DNA from: an uncultured Clostridia bacterium
Lineage (GTDB): Bacteria; Bacillota; Clostridia; Christensenellales; Borkfalkiaceae
NCBI GenBank assembly: GCA_934271255.1
Contig: CAKQQS010000003.1
Location: 1 to 64,000, forward strand
Length of the DNA stretch: 64,000 bases
Direction of reading: 5' to 3'
Part shown: positions 1-7,907 of the stretch, piece after piece
Layout of the letters: the number at the start of each line of letters is the position of its first letter
Numbering within the stretch: the first letter of the stretch is position 1
The notes under the pieces: generated by a model
What the model was told of the DNA's origin: nothing
Databases searched by the model: none
Seen by the model: only the letters and a program-made list of their open reading frames with translations
Made by a program: the position numbers and the translations under genes

Positions 1-70
1 AGTTAAGCTCGCTTGCGCAGAAAGTACTTTGCGGGTGACTGCACGGGAGGATATGTAATTGCCACTTCCA
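1..70 (+). rRNA. rrf: 5S ribosomal RNA, 3' part (truncated by window edge)
   Basis: The first bases carry the conserved 5S loop AGTTAAGCTC, followed by the helix IV/V region and a 3' end reading TGCCACTTCCA, which would pair with the missing 5' end. A terminator follows at once. The order matches the end of a bacterial rrs-rrl-rrf operon, so 16S and 23S genes probably lie to the left. The 3' boundary is estimated to a few bases. Identification rests on recognition of the conserved loop, not on a covariance model. Confidence 0.8.
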
Positions 71-72
71 TT

Positions 73-108
73 AAAAGAACCTAACCTATCGGCTAGGTTC
101 TTTTTTTT
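73..108 (+). terminator. Rho-independent terminator of the rRNA operon
   Basis: An 11-bp perfect stem (AAAAGAACCTA with TAGGTTCTTTT) continues inward as CC/GG after one A-C mismatch and is followed by an eight-T run. It starts three bases after the inferred 5S end. Confidence 0.9.
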
Positions 109-396
109 ATTCAACGGTATTTTTTATAACGAACACCCCCGCCTTCGCCGACGGATAGAACGTCTTTACGAGTTTGAAAAACGATATAGTTAACCTTTTA
201 ATTTTAAAGCCGCAATGGTTAAGAAAAACGCCTTGCAAGTGAAAAACACTTGCAAGGCGTTTAATATTATCGCTTTGAACCATACTAAGGTAACTAAAAT
301 CGACGACTTGATAACTTTTCTAACTAAATCGCGTCGCGCTTAACATCGTCGCAACTAATTGTCGCGGCAACTGAAAAATATGACAAACGAAATGGA
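109..396. other. Gene-free spacer between rRNA operon and AraC gene
   Basis: I see no coding frame with a ribosome-binding site here. The spacer contains the hairpin at 226-262 and a C-rich stretch near 135-152 vaguely like the REP-like repeat at 11460-11515. Otherwise it is AT-rich sequence without tRNA or riboswitch features that I recognise. Confidence 0.5.
226..262 (-). terminator. Terminator downstream of the AraC-family gene
   Basis: A 16-bp perfect inverted repeat (226-241 and 247-262) encloses a five-A loop. Read on the minus strand the stem ends GGCGTTTTTCTT, a usable U-tract. On the plus strand the T-run is shorter. It lies about 135 bases beyond the minus-strand AraC stop codon. 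Confidence 0.7.
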
Positions 397-1188
397 TTAT
401 TTATAGAACTGTTCTCTATATTTGCCGGGCGCTAATCCCGTGTATTTGTGGTACAAGCGGCTGAAATAAGTTTCGTTATCGTAGCCGAGCGTAAACGCGA
501 TTTCCTTGACGGTTTTATTGCTTTCAAGAAGCATTTTCGCCGCTTCCGACATCTTTTTTTGCAAAATATACTGCTTCGGCGATATTCCGAACTGTTTTGT
601 GAACACGTTTGAAAAATACGTTTCGTTGTAACAAACGAGCGTACTTAATTCTTCGTTCGTAATCTTATCGTACAGGTGTTTATCGATATAATTCAGCACG
701 GAAACGAACGTTTCTTTTTGCGGAGAAAGGGTGGTATCCGTTAAAAATCGTGAAAACAAATAGTGCGCAAGACTGTTCATCTCAACTTCGTTTGAATAAG
801 TCTTTTTTTGCAGGTTTTCCTTGAACAATTTAACGATTTGCCGAAAAATCCACTCGTCGTTTTCCGTTTGTTTTATCATTATTTTCGGCTTATAAACGGA
901 CAGGTAACTCGCAGTCGTAACGTCAAGGCTGAAATGGAACCAGTAATGCCCCATACTGTTTTTGCAAACGGACTTGTTTACCGAAAACGCGGGGATAAAA
1001 TAGAGATTGTTCGGCGTTAAATCGTACGGAATATTGTTCAGATAAATGGTAGCCGAGCCGTCTTTTATAAAATAAATACGGTAATACGGAAAGTACGTAA
1101 CCCGTTTTTCCCACGAAGATTCGACGACGGTATAGTCCGCTTCGGTAATATTCAGTTCGCTTTTTAAAAACGGATTAAAATATTTCAT
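397..1188 (-). CDS. AraC-family transcriptional regulator
   Basis: A cytoplasmic DNA-binding regulator of about 263 residues. The N-terminal ~120 residues resemble the cupin-like sensor of sugar-responsive AraC proteins (YYRIYFIKDGSATIYLNN region). The last ~100 residues hold the double helix-turn-helix, with ITNEELSTLVCYNETYFSNVF as first HTH and VKEIAFTLGYDNETYFSRLYHK as second, ending in the usual PGKYR tail. An upstream in-frame start at 1239 exists, but the ATG at 1188 has a good AAGGAG nine bases before it and gives the normal family length. It is divergent from the carbohydrate locus at 1424-18033 and is the obvious candidate activator; the inducer is unknown. Confidence 0.92.
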   Translation of the reverse strand: MKYFNPFLKSELNITEADYTVVESSWEKRVTYFPYYRIYFIKDGSATIYLNNIPYDLTPNNLYFIPAFSVNKSVCKNSMGHYWFHFSLDVTTASYLSVYKPKIMIKQTENDEWIFRQIVKLFKENLQKKTYSNEVEMNSLAHYLFSRFLTDTTLSPQKETFVSVLNYIDKHLYDKITNEELSTLVCYNETYFSNVFTKQFGISPKQYILQKKMSEAAKMLLESNKTVKEIAFTLGYDNETYFSRLYHKYTGLAPGKYREQFYK

Positions 1189-1291
1189 ACGACGACGCTC
1201 CTTTTTCAAAATTATGTCATAAAGTAATGATTTTGTCAAATAAAATAGCGTAAAAACTGTAAAAAGTGCAATATTCTCTTAAAATTGTTTA

Positions 1292-1319
1292 TTGATTGAA
1301 AAATATATTGATATATAAT
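1292..1319 (+). promoter_or_regulatory. Possible sigma-A promoter of the carbohydrate locus
   Basis: TTGATT, a 16-base spacer, then TATAAT, about 105 bases before the first plus-strand gene. The region is very AT-rich, so a chance match is possible. It lies in the divergent region shared with the AraC gene. Confidence 0.45.
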
Positions 1320-1369
1320 ATAAGTGAAGATACAATATTATAATGTATAAATATGAACGGAGTACTCCG

Positions 1370-1394
1370 TTGTTTACGTCTTTGACGTAAACAA
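1370..1394 (+). promoter_or_regulatory. Perfect palindrome (operator or leader hairpin) before the SGNH gene
   Basis: TTGTTTACGTC and GACGTAAACAA form an 11-bp perfect inverted repeat separated by TTT, about 30 bases before the start codon and downstream of the likely promoter. No T-run follows, so it is not a simple terminator. It could be an operator for a LacI/GntR-like repressor, a cre-like element or an mRNA-stabilising hairpin. Confidence 0.55.
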
Positions 1395-1423
1395 TACCAC
1401 ATTAACAGCCAAAGGAGAAGAAA

Positions 1424-2680
1424 ATGAAAAAAATTATTTGTTTGTTTTTCGCGCTGATTGTTTGCGTTTGCGCTTTCGCGGGTTGCGAAACTACGGAGGG
1501 CGGTAAACCGAACGAAAATCCCGGCGTCGATTTGAAAAAGTATCCTTATTACGTCAACCCCGACGAAGCGGCGTATAAGTTCGACACCGAACAACAAATC
1601 ACGCCCTATTTTAAAGGCAACGTTATCTACAATGAAACGATACTTTTGGAAGACGACGGCGAATCGATAAGCGGAAAACTTCAATACAACCCCGTTAAGA
1701 TTTTATCCGTCAGGGATTACACTTGGAAAACGGAATATTCCGCCGACACGTACAAGGTAGACGGCAACACGATTTCTATCGACAAAGCAAACGGGTACAC
1801 TTCTTTGACTCCCGAATCGGGCAAGATACCGTATCTTACTTCCAAGAACCTTGCGGGGCTGGAACTGCCCGACGGATACAAACTTTCTTCCGGCATTGCT
1901 AACGTGAATACGGACTGTGTGCAGATGGGCAGCGTAGTTTATTCCGAAAGTTCTTTTTATTACGGACACCAAATACAGGTAAGTTACGTTTACGACGTTA
2001 AAGATTTAAAAACGACCGATTTTGCCGACTACTCGACTTCGGGACTTGAAAAAACGAAAGCCAAACTTATTGCGGGCGAAGACTTGAAAGTCGTAGTAAC
2101 GGGGGACAGCGTCGCGCAGGGTTGTTCGTCGAGCGGGTTTTTCAAACACGAACCCAACTTCCCGACGTGGGCGGAACTTATAAAGACGGGACTTGAAAGC
2201 AAATACGACTCAACCGTTACAGTCGACAACCAGTCTCTTGGCGGAATGACTTCCGACTGGGGATCGGCGGACGCTCAAACGGCGAAAATGAAAAAAGCAA
2301 ACCCCGATTTATTGATAATCCATTTCGGTATCAACGACTGCGGAAGCAATAATTCGGCTAACGCGTTTAAGGACAACATCGAAAAAATCATCATGGACGT
2401 ACAGGGCGCAAATCCGAACTGCGAAGTGATTATAATCAAAGCGTTCACGCCCGCGCCGTCGGCGTACGATTTGAAAACGTTTGAAAAGTACTGGGCGAAA
2501 GCGGACGCTCTTGCCGAATCGTGCGACAACGTCTATACGCTCGATATGTACACGTTAAGCAAAACTCTTCTCGAAACGAAAAAATATGCGGACGTTACGG
2601 GCAACGGCATCAACCACCTTAACGACTTCTCGGTAAGATTGTACGCAATGAACATTCTTTCCGCGCTTATAAAATATTAA
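1424..2680 (+). CDS. SGNH/GDSL-family esterase lipoprotein
   Basis: A predicted extracytoplasmic lipoprotein esterase of 418 residues. The signal peptide ends in the lipobox FAGC (Cys21). The SGNH blocks are visible: GDS with nucleophile Ser229 (VVVTGDSVAQG), GIND at 302-305 (LLIIHFGINDCG) and a C-terminal GNGINH with His398. The Asp usually three residues before that His is not present, as in some family members. About 190 residues before the GDS block are not recognised and may be a beta-sandwich carbohydrate-binding part. Family members often remove acetyl groups from polysaccharides, which fits the locus; the substrate is inferred. AAAGGAGAAG precedes the ATG. Confidence 0.85.
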   Translation: MKKIICLFFALIVCVCAFAGCETTEGGKPNENPGVDLKKYPYYVNPDEAAYKFDTEQQITPYFKGNVIYNETILLEDDGESISGKLQYNPVKILSVRDYTWKTEYSADTYKVDGNTISIDKANGYTSLTPESGKIPYLTSKNLAGLELPDGYKLSSGIANVNTDCVQMGSVVYSESSFYYGHQIQVSYVYDVKDLKTTDFADYSTSGLEKTKAKLIAGEDLKVVVTGDSVAQGCSSSGFFKHEPNFPTWAELIKTGLESKYDSTVTVDNQSLGGMTSDWGSADAQTAKMKKANPDLLIIHFGINDCGSNNSANAFKDNIEKIIMDVQGANPNCEVIIIKAFTPAPSAYDLKTFEKYWAKADALAESCDNVYTLDMYTLSKTLLETKKYADVTGNGINHLNDFSVRLYAMNILSALIKY

Positions 2681-2704
2681 AAATCAAGATATAGGAGAAA
2701 AACT

Positions 2705-4093
2705 ATGAAAAAATTATTATGTTTGGCATTTGCATTATTATTGACGATGACGACGTTGTTTTCCGTTGCTTGCGGTAAAGGCGGCAATAAGCCGTCGGGC
2801 GGTGGCGATACGCCTCCCGAAAAAATCGTTATAGATATTGACAAAGATATATCTGCGGACATTACCATCGCGGTACCGGGCGGTAACTCTAACGAAAGGA
2901 CGATGATTAAATGCCTTATCGACGATTTTGCCGAAATGTATCCTAACGTAAATATCGATATGAGTTTCGTTACGGTAAACAGTTACGTTTCCGACGTAAT
3001 GAACTTGGCAGCGGCGCAAAAAGCAGGCAAAGACGTTATGCCCGACATACTTTGGACTAACTCTCCCGACTATCTTGAAATTGCCGACGCGGGCATTTAC
3101 GAAGATCTTAACCCGTATATAGAAGCGACCGAGCAAGCGGGCAAAATGAACTTTGAAGAAGAGTTCTATACCGAATATTTCAGAATGGGCGAATTGAAAG
3201 GTAAAAAATACGTCGTTCCCAGATCTTGCGACAGCGTAGTAACGTTTATCAACACCGAGTTGTTTGAAAAAGCGGGCATCGATATGACGAAAGTTAAAAA
3301 CGGTTGGACGTGGGAAACGTTTATGGACGTTTGCGCTCAGATGAGAAGTTGGATGGACAAAAACGGTAAATCGGATTGTTACGTAATCGACGCAAACCTT
3401 ACGACGTGGTTGTCCGTATGTTATCCGATGCTGTCGGCTTACGGTTCCGAACCCGTCGACGATAACGGCAAAAACTCCATTTCAAACGCAAAAACGATGC
3501 AATGCTTGGAAATGGTAAGAGAAATGGTAAACAAGAAATATATATGCGACACTCAGAACGCTACGACCAAATCTTTTGAAAACGGCGGCAGCGCGATGAT
3601 ATTCCAGTCGGCGTCCGTTTCCGTTTACGCGGAAAAACTCGCGTTGAAAAACAAAATCGACCTTGTATCTTTCCCGCTTATCACGGCTAACAATACGCCT
3701 AAAATCGGCGCGGGCATCGCAGGATATTCCATTACCAAAACGAGCAAGAACAAAAACGTTGCGTGGGCTTTCCTTCGTTACCTTTTGAGCAAAGACGGAC
3801 AACAAAAAATGGCGTTGAACGGACTTAACCTTGCTTCGATAAGAAAAGACCTTTCCGATTACACGACTGCAAACTGGGGTTTGAAATATAAAGACCTTAA
3901 CCTTGCGGCGTACACTTACGGCTCGGAATACAAGACCGCGTGCGAATTCTTCACGAAAGCGGACCTTTCGGCAAAAGCGGACATACAAAAGGCAATACAA
4001 ACGATGTTTGCGGGCGCGTCTAACGCAAGCAAAGACCTTACGAAAGTAATGGCGACCGCAAAAGCGGATATCGACGACGCGTTGATATTCTGA
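2705..4093 (+). CDS. Sugar ABC transporter substrate-binding lipoprotein
   Basis: Family 1 extracellular solute-binding protein of 462 residues. The N-terminus is a lipoprotein signal with lipobox VACG. ITIAVPGGNSNERTMIKCLI, YPNVNIDMSF, DILWTNSPDYLEIADAGIYEDLNPYI and the late VAWAFLRYLLSKDGQQKMALNG are typical of MalE/UgpB-like binding proteins. It is the first gene of a binding protein-permease-permease set and should capture oligosaccharides made by the neighbouring surface enzymes. GGAGAAAAACT precedes the ATG, 24 bases after the esterase gene, so they are probably co-transcribed. Confidence 0.93.
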   Translation: MKKLLCLAFALLLTMTTLFSVACGKGGNKPSGGGDTPPEKIVIDIDKDISADITIAVPGGNSNERTMIKCLIDDFAEMYPNVNIDMSFVTVNSYVSDVMNLAAAQKAGKDVMPDILWTNSPDYLEIADAGIYEDLNPYIEATEQAGKMNFEEEFYTEYFRMGELKGKKYVVPRSCDSVVTFINTELFEKAGIDMTKVKNGWTWETFMDVCAQMRSWMDKNGKSDCYVIDANLTTWLSVCYPMLSAYGSEPVDDNGKNSISNAKTMQCLEMVREMVNKKYICDTQNATTKSFENGGSAMIFQSASVSVYAEKLALKNKIDLVSFPLITANNTPKIGAGIAGYSITKTSKNKNVAWAFLRYLLSKDGQQKMALNGLNLASIRKDLSDYTTANWGLKYKDLNLAAYTYGSEYKTACEFFTKADLSAKADIQKAIQTMFAGASNASKDLTKVMATAKADIDDALIF

Positions 4094-4107
4094 CGCGAGG
4101 ATAAATA

Positions 4108-5124
4108 ATGACTGAAAATAAAAACGTTGTGGGAGAAGACGGTATCGCAAGAACGCCCGACGAAAGAGTTCGGGGAATGTATACCGTCAACGCTCCCGTA
4201 ACGCCAAAACAGAAAATTAAAAAGTTTCTTAAAGACAACAGCGTAGGTTGGGCGTTTAACTCGCTTTTGTTCGTCGGGTTGGTAGTGTTTACTTTCATTC
4301 CGGCGATATATTCGCTGTATATGTCGTTTTTCCGTACCGACGGCGTAAGCTTATGGCAATGGTACGGGTTAAAGAACTATAAAATGATTTTCGGCGTAAA
4401 ATGGGCAACCGAAACGAAAGGCGCGCTTCTCAACACCTTTTACTACACCGTCGTGAGCGTTCCTTTGGGACTTGTAACGTCCTATTTCGTCGCGTTGCTC
4501 GTAAATACGAAAGTAAAAGGCGTAAACGCGTTCAGAGTTATGTTTTACTTACCTTGTATGATACCCGCGATTGCAGGAGTATTCTTGTACAAGGATATGA
4601 TGAGATACAGCGAATTTACCACGCAAATGGGCTTTTTCAACAGAGTGCTGGTCGGCTTGGGATTACCCGCGTCGAGATGGGTGTACACGGAAGGTCCTAA
4701 GGCGATAGCGTCCTTGTTTTTCCTTAACTTATGGGGCGTAGGCGGCGGAATGATACTGTGGCTGTCGGCGTTTAAAGCGATAGACGTGCAGTTTTACGAA
4801 GCGGCTGACATCGAAGGGGCGAGCAAACTCGTTAAGTTCGCAAAGATAACGATACCCATGTCAACCCCGATGATATTTTATAACTTGATAATGTCGGTTA
4901 TAGGTTGCGTTCAGTACACGGGTTCGCTTATGTACAGCGACGGTATAAACGTCAGCGACTCTCTTAATACGCTGGGCGTTCTGATTTACCAAAAAGCGTT
5001 CACTACGGCTAAATGGAAAGGATATGCGTCCGCTCTTTCGTGGGTAATGCTTATTATGATAGGTATACTTACGTTCGTTTTGTTCAAAACGAGCAAATGG
5101 GTTTTTTACGGGGAGGACGACTGA
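4108..5124 (+). CDS. Sugar ABC transporter permease (MalF/UgpA type)
   Basis: Inner-membrane permease of 338 residues. After a ~45-residue cytoplasmic N-terminus there are about six membrane segments. The binding-protein-dependent transport signature appears as EAADIEGASKLVKFAKITIP near residues 231-250, the EAA loop that contacts the ATPase. It follows the binding protein by 14 bases and the next permease starts after one intervening base. No ATPase gene occurs in this locus, so a shared MsmX/MsiK-type ATPase encoded elsewhere is inferred. Confidence 0.93.
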   Translation: MTENKNVVGEDGIARTPDERVRGMYTVNAPVTPKQKIKKFLKDNSVGWAFNSLLFVGLVVFTFIPAIYSLYMSFFRTDGVSLWQWYGLKNYKMIFGVKWATETKGALLNTFYYTVVSVPLGLVTSYFVALLVNTKVKGVNAFRVMFYLPCMIPAIAGVFLYKDMMRYSEFTTQMGFFNRVLVGLGLPASRWVYTEGPKAIASLFFLNLWGVGGGMILWLSAFKAIDVQFYEAADIEGASKLVKFAKITIPMSTPMIFYNLIMSVIGCVQYTGSLMYSDGINVSDSLNTLGVLIYQKAFTTAKWKGYASALSWVMLIMIGILTFVLFKTSKWVFYGEDD

Positions 5125-5125
5125 T

Positions 5126-6037
5126 ATGGCTGAAAACATTAGTTCTTTCAACGCAAAAACCGTGCTTGACGAACACAACAAACAAGCGAAGAGAAAAAAC
5201 GCTGCTTTTAAAGTATTCCTTTACGTTATAATGTCGCTTTTGGCGATATTCCTGCTGTTCCCGTACTTTTACATGATTTGTCAAAGTCTTATGAGCGTTG
5301 ACGAAGTATCGACGTTAAAGTTTTTCCCGTCGAAGTTGATGTTAAAAAACTACGTAACGATATTCAAAACGGGCGGATACGGCGAAGGGTTGATGTATAC
5401 GTTGATAATTATCGGGTTCAACCTTGTAGTCGTACCCTTGGCGTCTTCGCTCATCGCTTACTCGTTTGCAAAACTCAGATGGGTAGGCAGAAAAGTAATG
5501 TTCTCTTTGATGCTCGGTACGATGATGTTACCTGCGGCGGTTACTCAACTTCCGTTATACGTAATGTACGCGAAGTTCGGCTGGCTCAATACGATTGCTC
5601 CGTTTACTATACCAAACCTTTTCGGCGGCGGCGCGATATATATCTTTTTGATACGACAATTCATGATGGGTATACCCAACGCGTTGGAAGACGCGGCTAA
5701 AATCGACGGAGCGAACACCTTTACGAGATATTTTAAAATAGTACTCCCGTTATGCGTTCCCGTACTCATTTACGTTATGGTGCAAGTATTCATAGCGTAC
5801 TGGGGCGACTACTACGGCCCGTTGGTATTCTTGAACAACTATCAGAATAAAGGCGCGGTAAAAACGATAGCGCTGGTATTGTACGGTTTCACTACCGACC
5901 CGTCCAAAAGGGGTTCTCAGGGCAACGAAGTAGTTTTCGCGGGCGCGGTGTTTATGTCGATAATTCCTACTATTTTGTTCGCGATTTTCCAAAAACAACT
6001 TATTGAAGGCGTTACGATGTCCGGATTGAAAGGATAA
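5126..6037 (+). CDS. Sugar ABC transporter permease (MalG/UgpE type)
   Basis: Second permease, 303 residues, with about six membrane segments and the EAA loop EDAAKIDGANTFTRYFKIVL near residues 190-210. The start codon lies inside the TGATATGG junction after the first permease, with GGAGGA upstream, which suggests translational coupling. It forms the membrane channel with the preceding permease. Confidence 0.93.
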   Translation: MAENISSFNAKTVLDEHNKQAKRKNAAFKVFLYVIMSLLAIFLLFPYFYMICQSLMSVDEVSTLKFFPSKLMLKNYVTIFKTGGYGEGLMYTLIIIGFNLVVVPLASSLIAYSFAKLRWVGRKVMFSLMLGTMMLPAAVTQLPLYVMYAKFGWLNTIAPFTIPNLFGGGAIYIFLIRQFMMGIPNALEDAAKIDGANTFTRYFKIVLPLCVPVLIYVMVQVFIAYWGDYYGPLVFLNNYQNKGAVKTIALVLYGFTTDPSKRGSQGNEVVFAGAVFMSIIPTILFAIFQKQLIEGVTMSGLKG

Positions 6038-6053
6038 TTTCAGGAGAAAATAT

Positions 6054-7898
6054 ATGAAAAAAATAACAAGCGTTATACTTGTGATTGCAATGTCTTTAAC
6101 CGTTTTGTTCGCGGTTTCGTGCGGTAAAGCAACGAATCCGAAAGATAAAACGACAAGGGTTGCCGATACACGGGGACTCAACGAGTTCGAGTACACGGCG
6201 GCTAGTCTGACGGCTACGGACAAAACGGACAGAGTCGCGGAAGCGGGCGCGGTAAACAAGGGCTACGACGTGGGAATATTCTACCACACCTGGCACGGCG
6301 CGCACGAAACGCAAGGCGACGAAGAGTTTGCAAACGATTATTTGTCGGGCAACAGACAGTTGGACATCACGAAGATTTTAAAAGAATGTCCCGATTATTT
6401 AGCCCCCGATTTTTTAGGAGTCAATTCGCAAAGGTTTCACTACTGGGGAGAACCGCTTTACGGTTACTACCGCAGCGAAGATCCGTGGGTAATATCAAGA
6501 CATATCGAACTTATGATGGCTATGGGCGTAGACTTTTTGGTATACGACTACACCAACAGCGTCGCTTATCCTCAGCAAGCGACAAAGATTTTCGAGATTT
6601 TGCAAAACTTTGCGAATCAAGGTTTCGACGTGCCGAAAGTTACGTTTTATACGAACACGGGATCGGCGAACATGATTTTGTCTCTTTACGACGTCATATA
6701 TTCAAAAAACCTTTACAAAGACTTGTGGTACGCTCCTAACGGCAAACCGCTTATCATAGGCGTAAAAGCAAACTCTTGCTCCAACCCGATGTTGTACGAG
6801 CAATTATACACCGACTTCTTCGATTTCAAAGAATCGCAGTGGCCCAACGGCTCTACTGCGGAAGACAGAGAAACGGGCATGCCGTGGATGAGTTGGAACT
6901 ACCCGCAACCTAACGTAAACGGGTATATGAGCGTTTCTCTCGCGCAGCACCCGACCGCTCAGATGAGCGATCCTTACGGAAGCAAGGGCAGGGGTTACGA
7001 CTGGAATAAGTTCAGGAATTATTCCAAAAACAAAGAACTCGGCACGAATTACGAAGGGCAATGGCAAACTGTGTTCGACAACAACGCTGACAAAACGAAA
7101 CAAACCGTCGAAAGAGTTATGATAACGGGTTTCAACGAATGGATGGCTCAAAAACTCGACGACGGAAACAACGCGTTTTTCTGCGATACGTTCAGCGAAG
7201 AGTATTCGAGAGACGTTGAAATGATGAAAGGCGGTTACGACGATAACTACGTCATTCAGACTTTAACGAACACGCGTAAGTTCAAATATACGAACGCGAA
7301 ACACTACAAATACGCGACTAACACCGTTGATATAAGGAACGTAACCACCGACTGGGGAACGTTTGCCAAAACGTACAGAGATTTAGTCGGCGACGCGATA
7401 AACAGAGATTTTGAAGACGCGTTTAAAACGATGAGATACGTTGACGATTCCGCAAGAAACGACATTGCGAAAGTACAGGTAACGCACGACAATGTCAACT
7501 TGTACGTAAAAGTTACTTGCGACAAAGACGTAACGGCTTATAACGGTACGGACGTCAACTGGATGAACCTTTTAATAAAAACGGAAGAAGGCAACGAAAA
7601 CTCGTTCGGAAGTTTTAATTATATAATCAACAGAAAACCGAACGGGAACGGAACGACTACGATAGAAAAGTCTACGGGCGGATACAACTGGACGGACAGC
7701 GGCGTCGCTAATTACAACGTAAGCGGCAACGTGATAATATATTCCATTCCGCTCAAAAGTTTAGGACTTTCAAAAAATAACTATTACGTAAGAATAAAAG
7801 CGTGCGACAACGTAACGAAATACGACGATATTATGGACTATTACGTTTCGGGCGATTCCGCTCCGATAGGCAGGTTTGCATATTCTTACGGATATTAA
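6054..7898 (+). CDS. GH71/99-like TIM-barrel lipoprotein with C-terminal beta-sandwich (copy 1)
   Basis: A surface lipoprotein of 614 residues (lipobox AVSCG). From about residue 60 the segments VGIFYHTWHGAH, FHYWGEPLYGYYRSEDPW and GVDFLVYDYTNSVAY resemble uncharacterised GH71/GH99-like glycosidases; VMITGFNEWMAQ and FCDTFSEEYSRD follow. The C-terminal ~130 residues (NVNLYVKVTCDKDVT..., NWMNLLIKTEEG) look like a CBM9/DOMON-type sandwich. Acidic residues in the barrel could be catalytic, but I cannot assign them. The neighbouring gene is a clear paralogue. A role in cutting the polysaccharide imported by this locus is inferred; linkage specificity is unknown. Confidence 0.75.
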   Translation: MKKITSVILVIAMSLTVLFAVSCGKATNPKDKTTRVADTRGLNEFEYTAASLTATDKTDRVAEAGAVNKGYDVGIFYHTWHGAHETQGDEEFANDYLSGNRQLDITKILKECPDYLAPDFLGVNSQRFHYWGEPLYGYYRSEDPWVISRHIELMMAMGVDFLVYDYTNSVAYPQQATKIFEILQNFANQGFDVPKVTFYTNTGSANMILSLYDVIYSKNLYKDLWYAPNGKPLIIGVKANSCSNPMLYEQLYTDFFDFKESQWPNGSTAEDRETGMPWMSWNYPQPNVNGYMSVSLAQHPTAQMSDPYGSKGRGYDWNKFRNYSKNKELGTNYEGQWQTVFDNNADKTKQTVERVMITGFNEWMAQKLDDGNNAFFCDTFSEEYSRDVEMMKGGYDDNYVIQTLTNTRKFKYTNAKHYKYATNTVDIRNVTTDWGTFAKTYRDLVGDAINRDFEDAFKTMRYVDDSARNDIAKVQVTHDNVNLYVKVTCDKDVTAYNGTDVNWMNLLIKTEEGNENSFGSFNYIINRKPNGNGTTTIEKSTGGYNWTDSGVANYNVSGNVIIYSIPLKSLGLSKNNYYVRIKACDNVTKYDDIMDYYVSGDSAPIGRFAYSYGY

Positions 7899-7907
7899 GG
7901 GGAAGGT

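Noticed and set aside
3482..4150. 222-codon minus-strand frame opposite the sugar-binding protein
   Set aside because: Arg-rich composition typical of antisense frames and no start signal; the plus-strand gene is certain.
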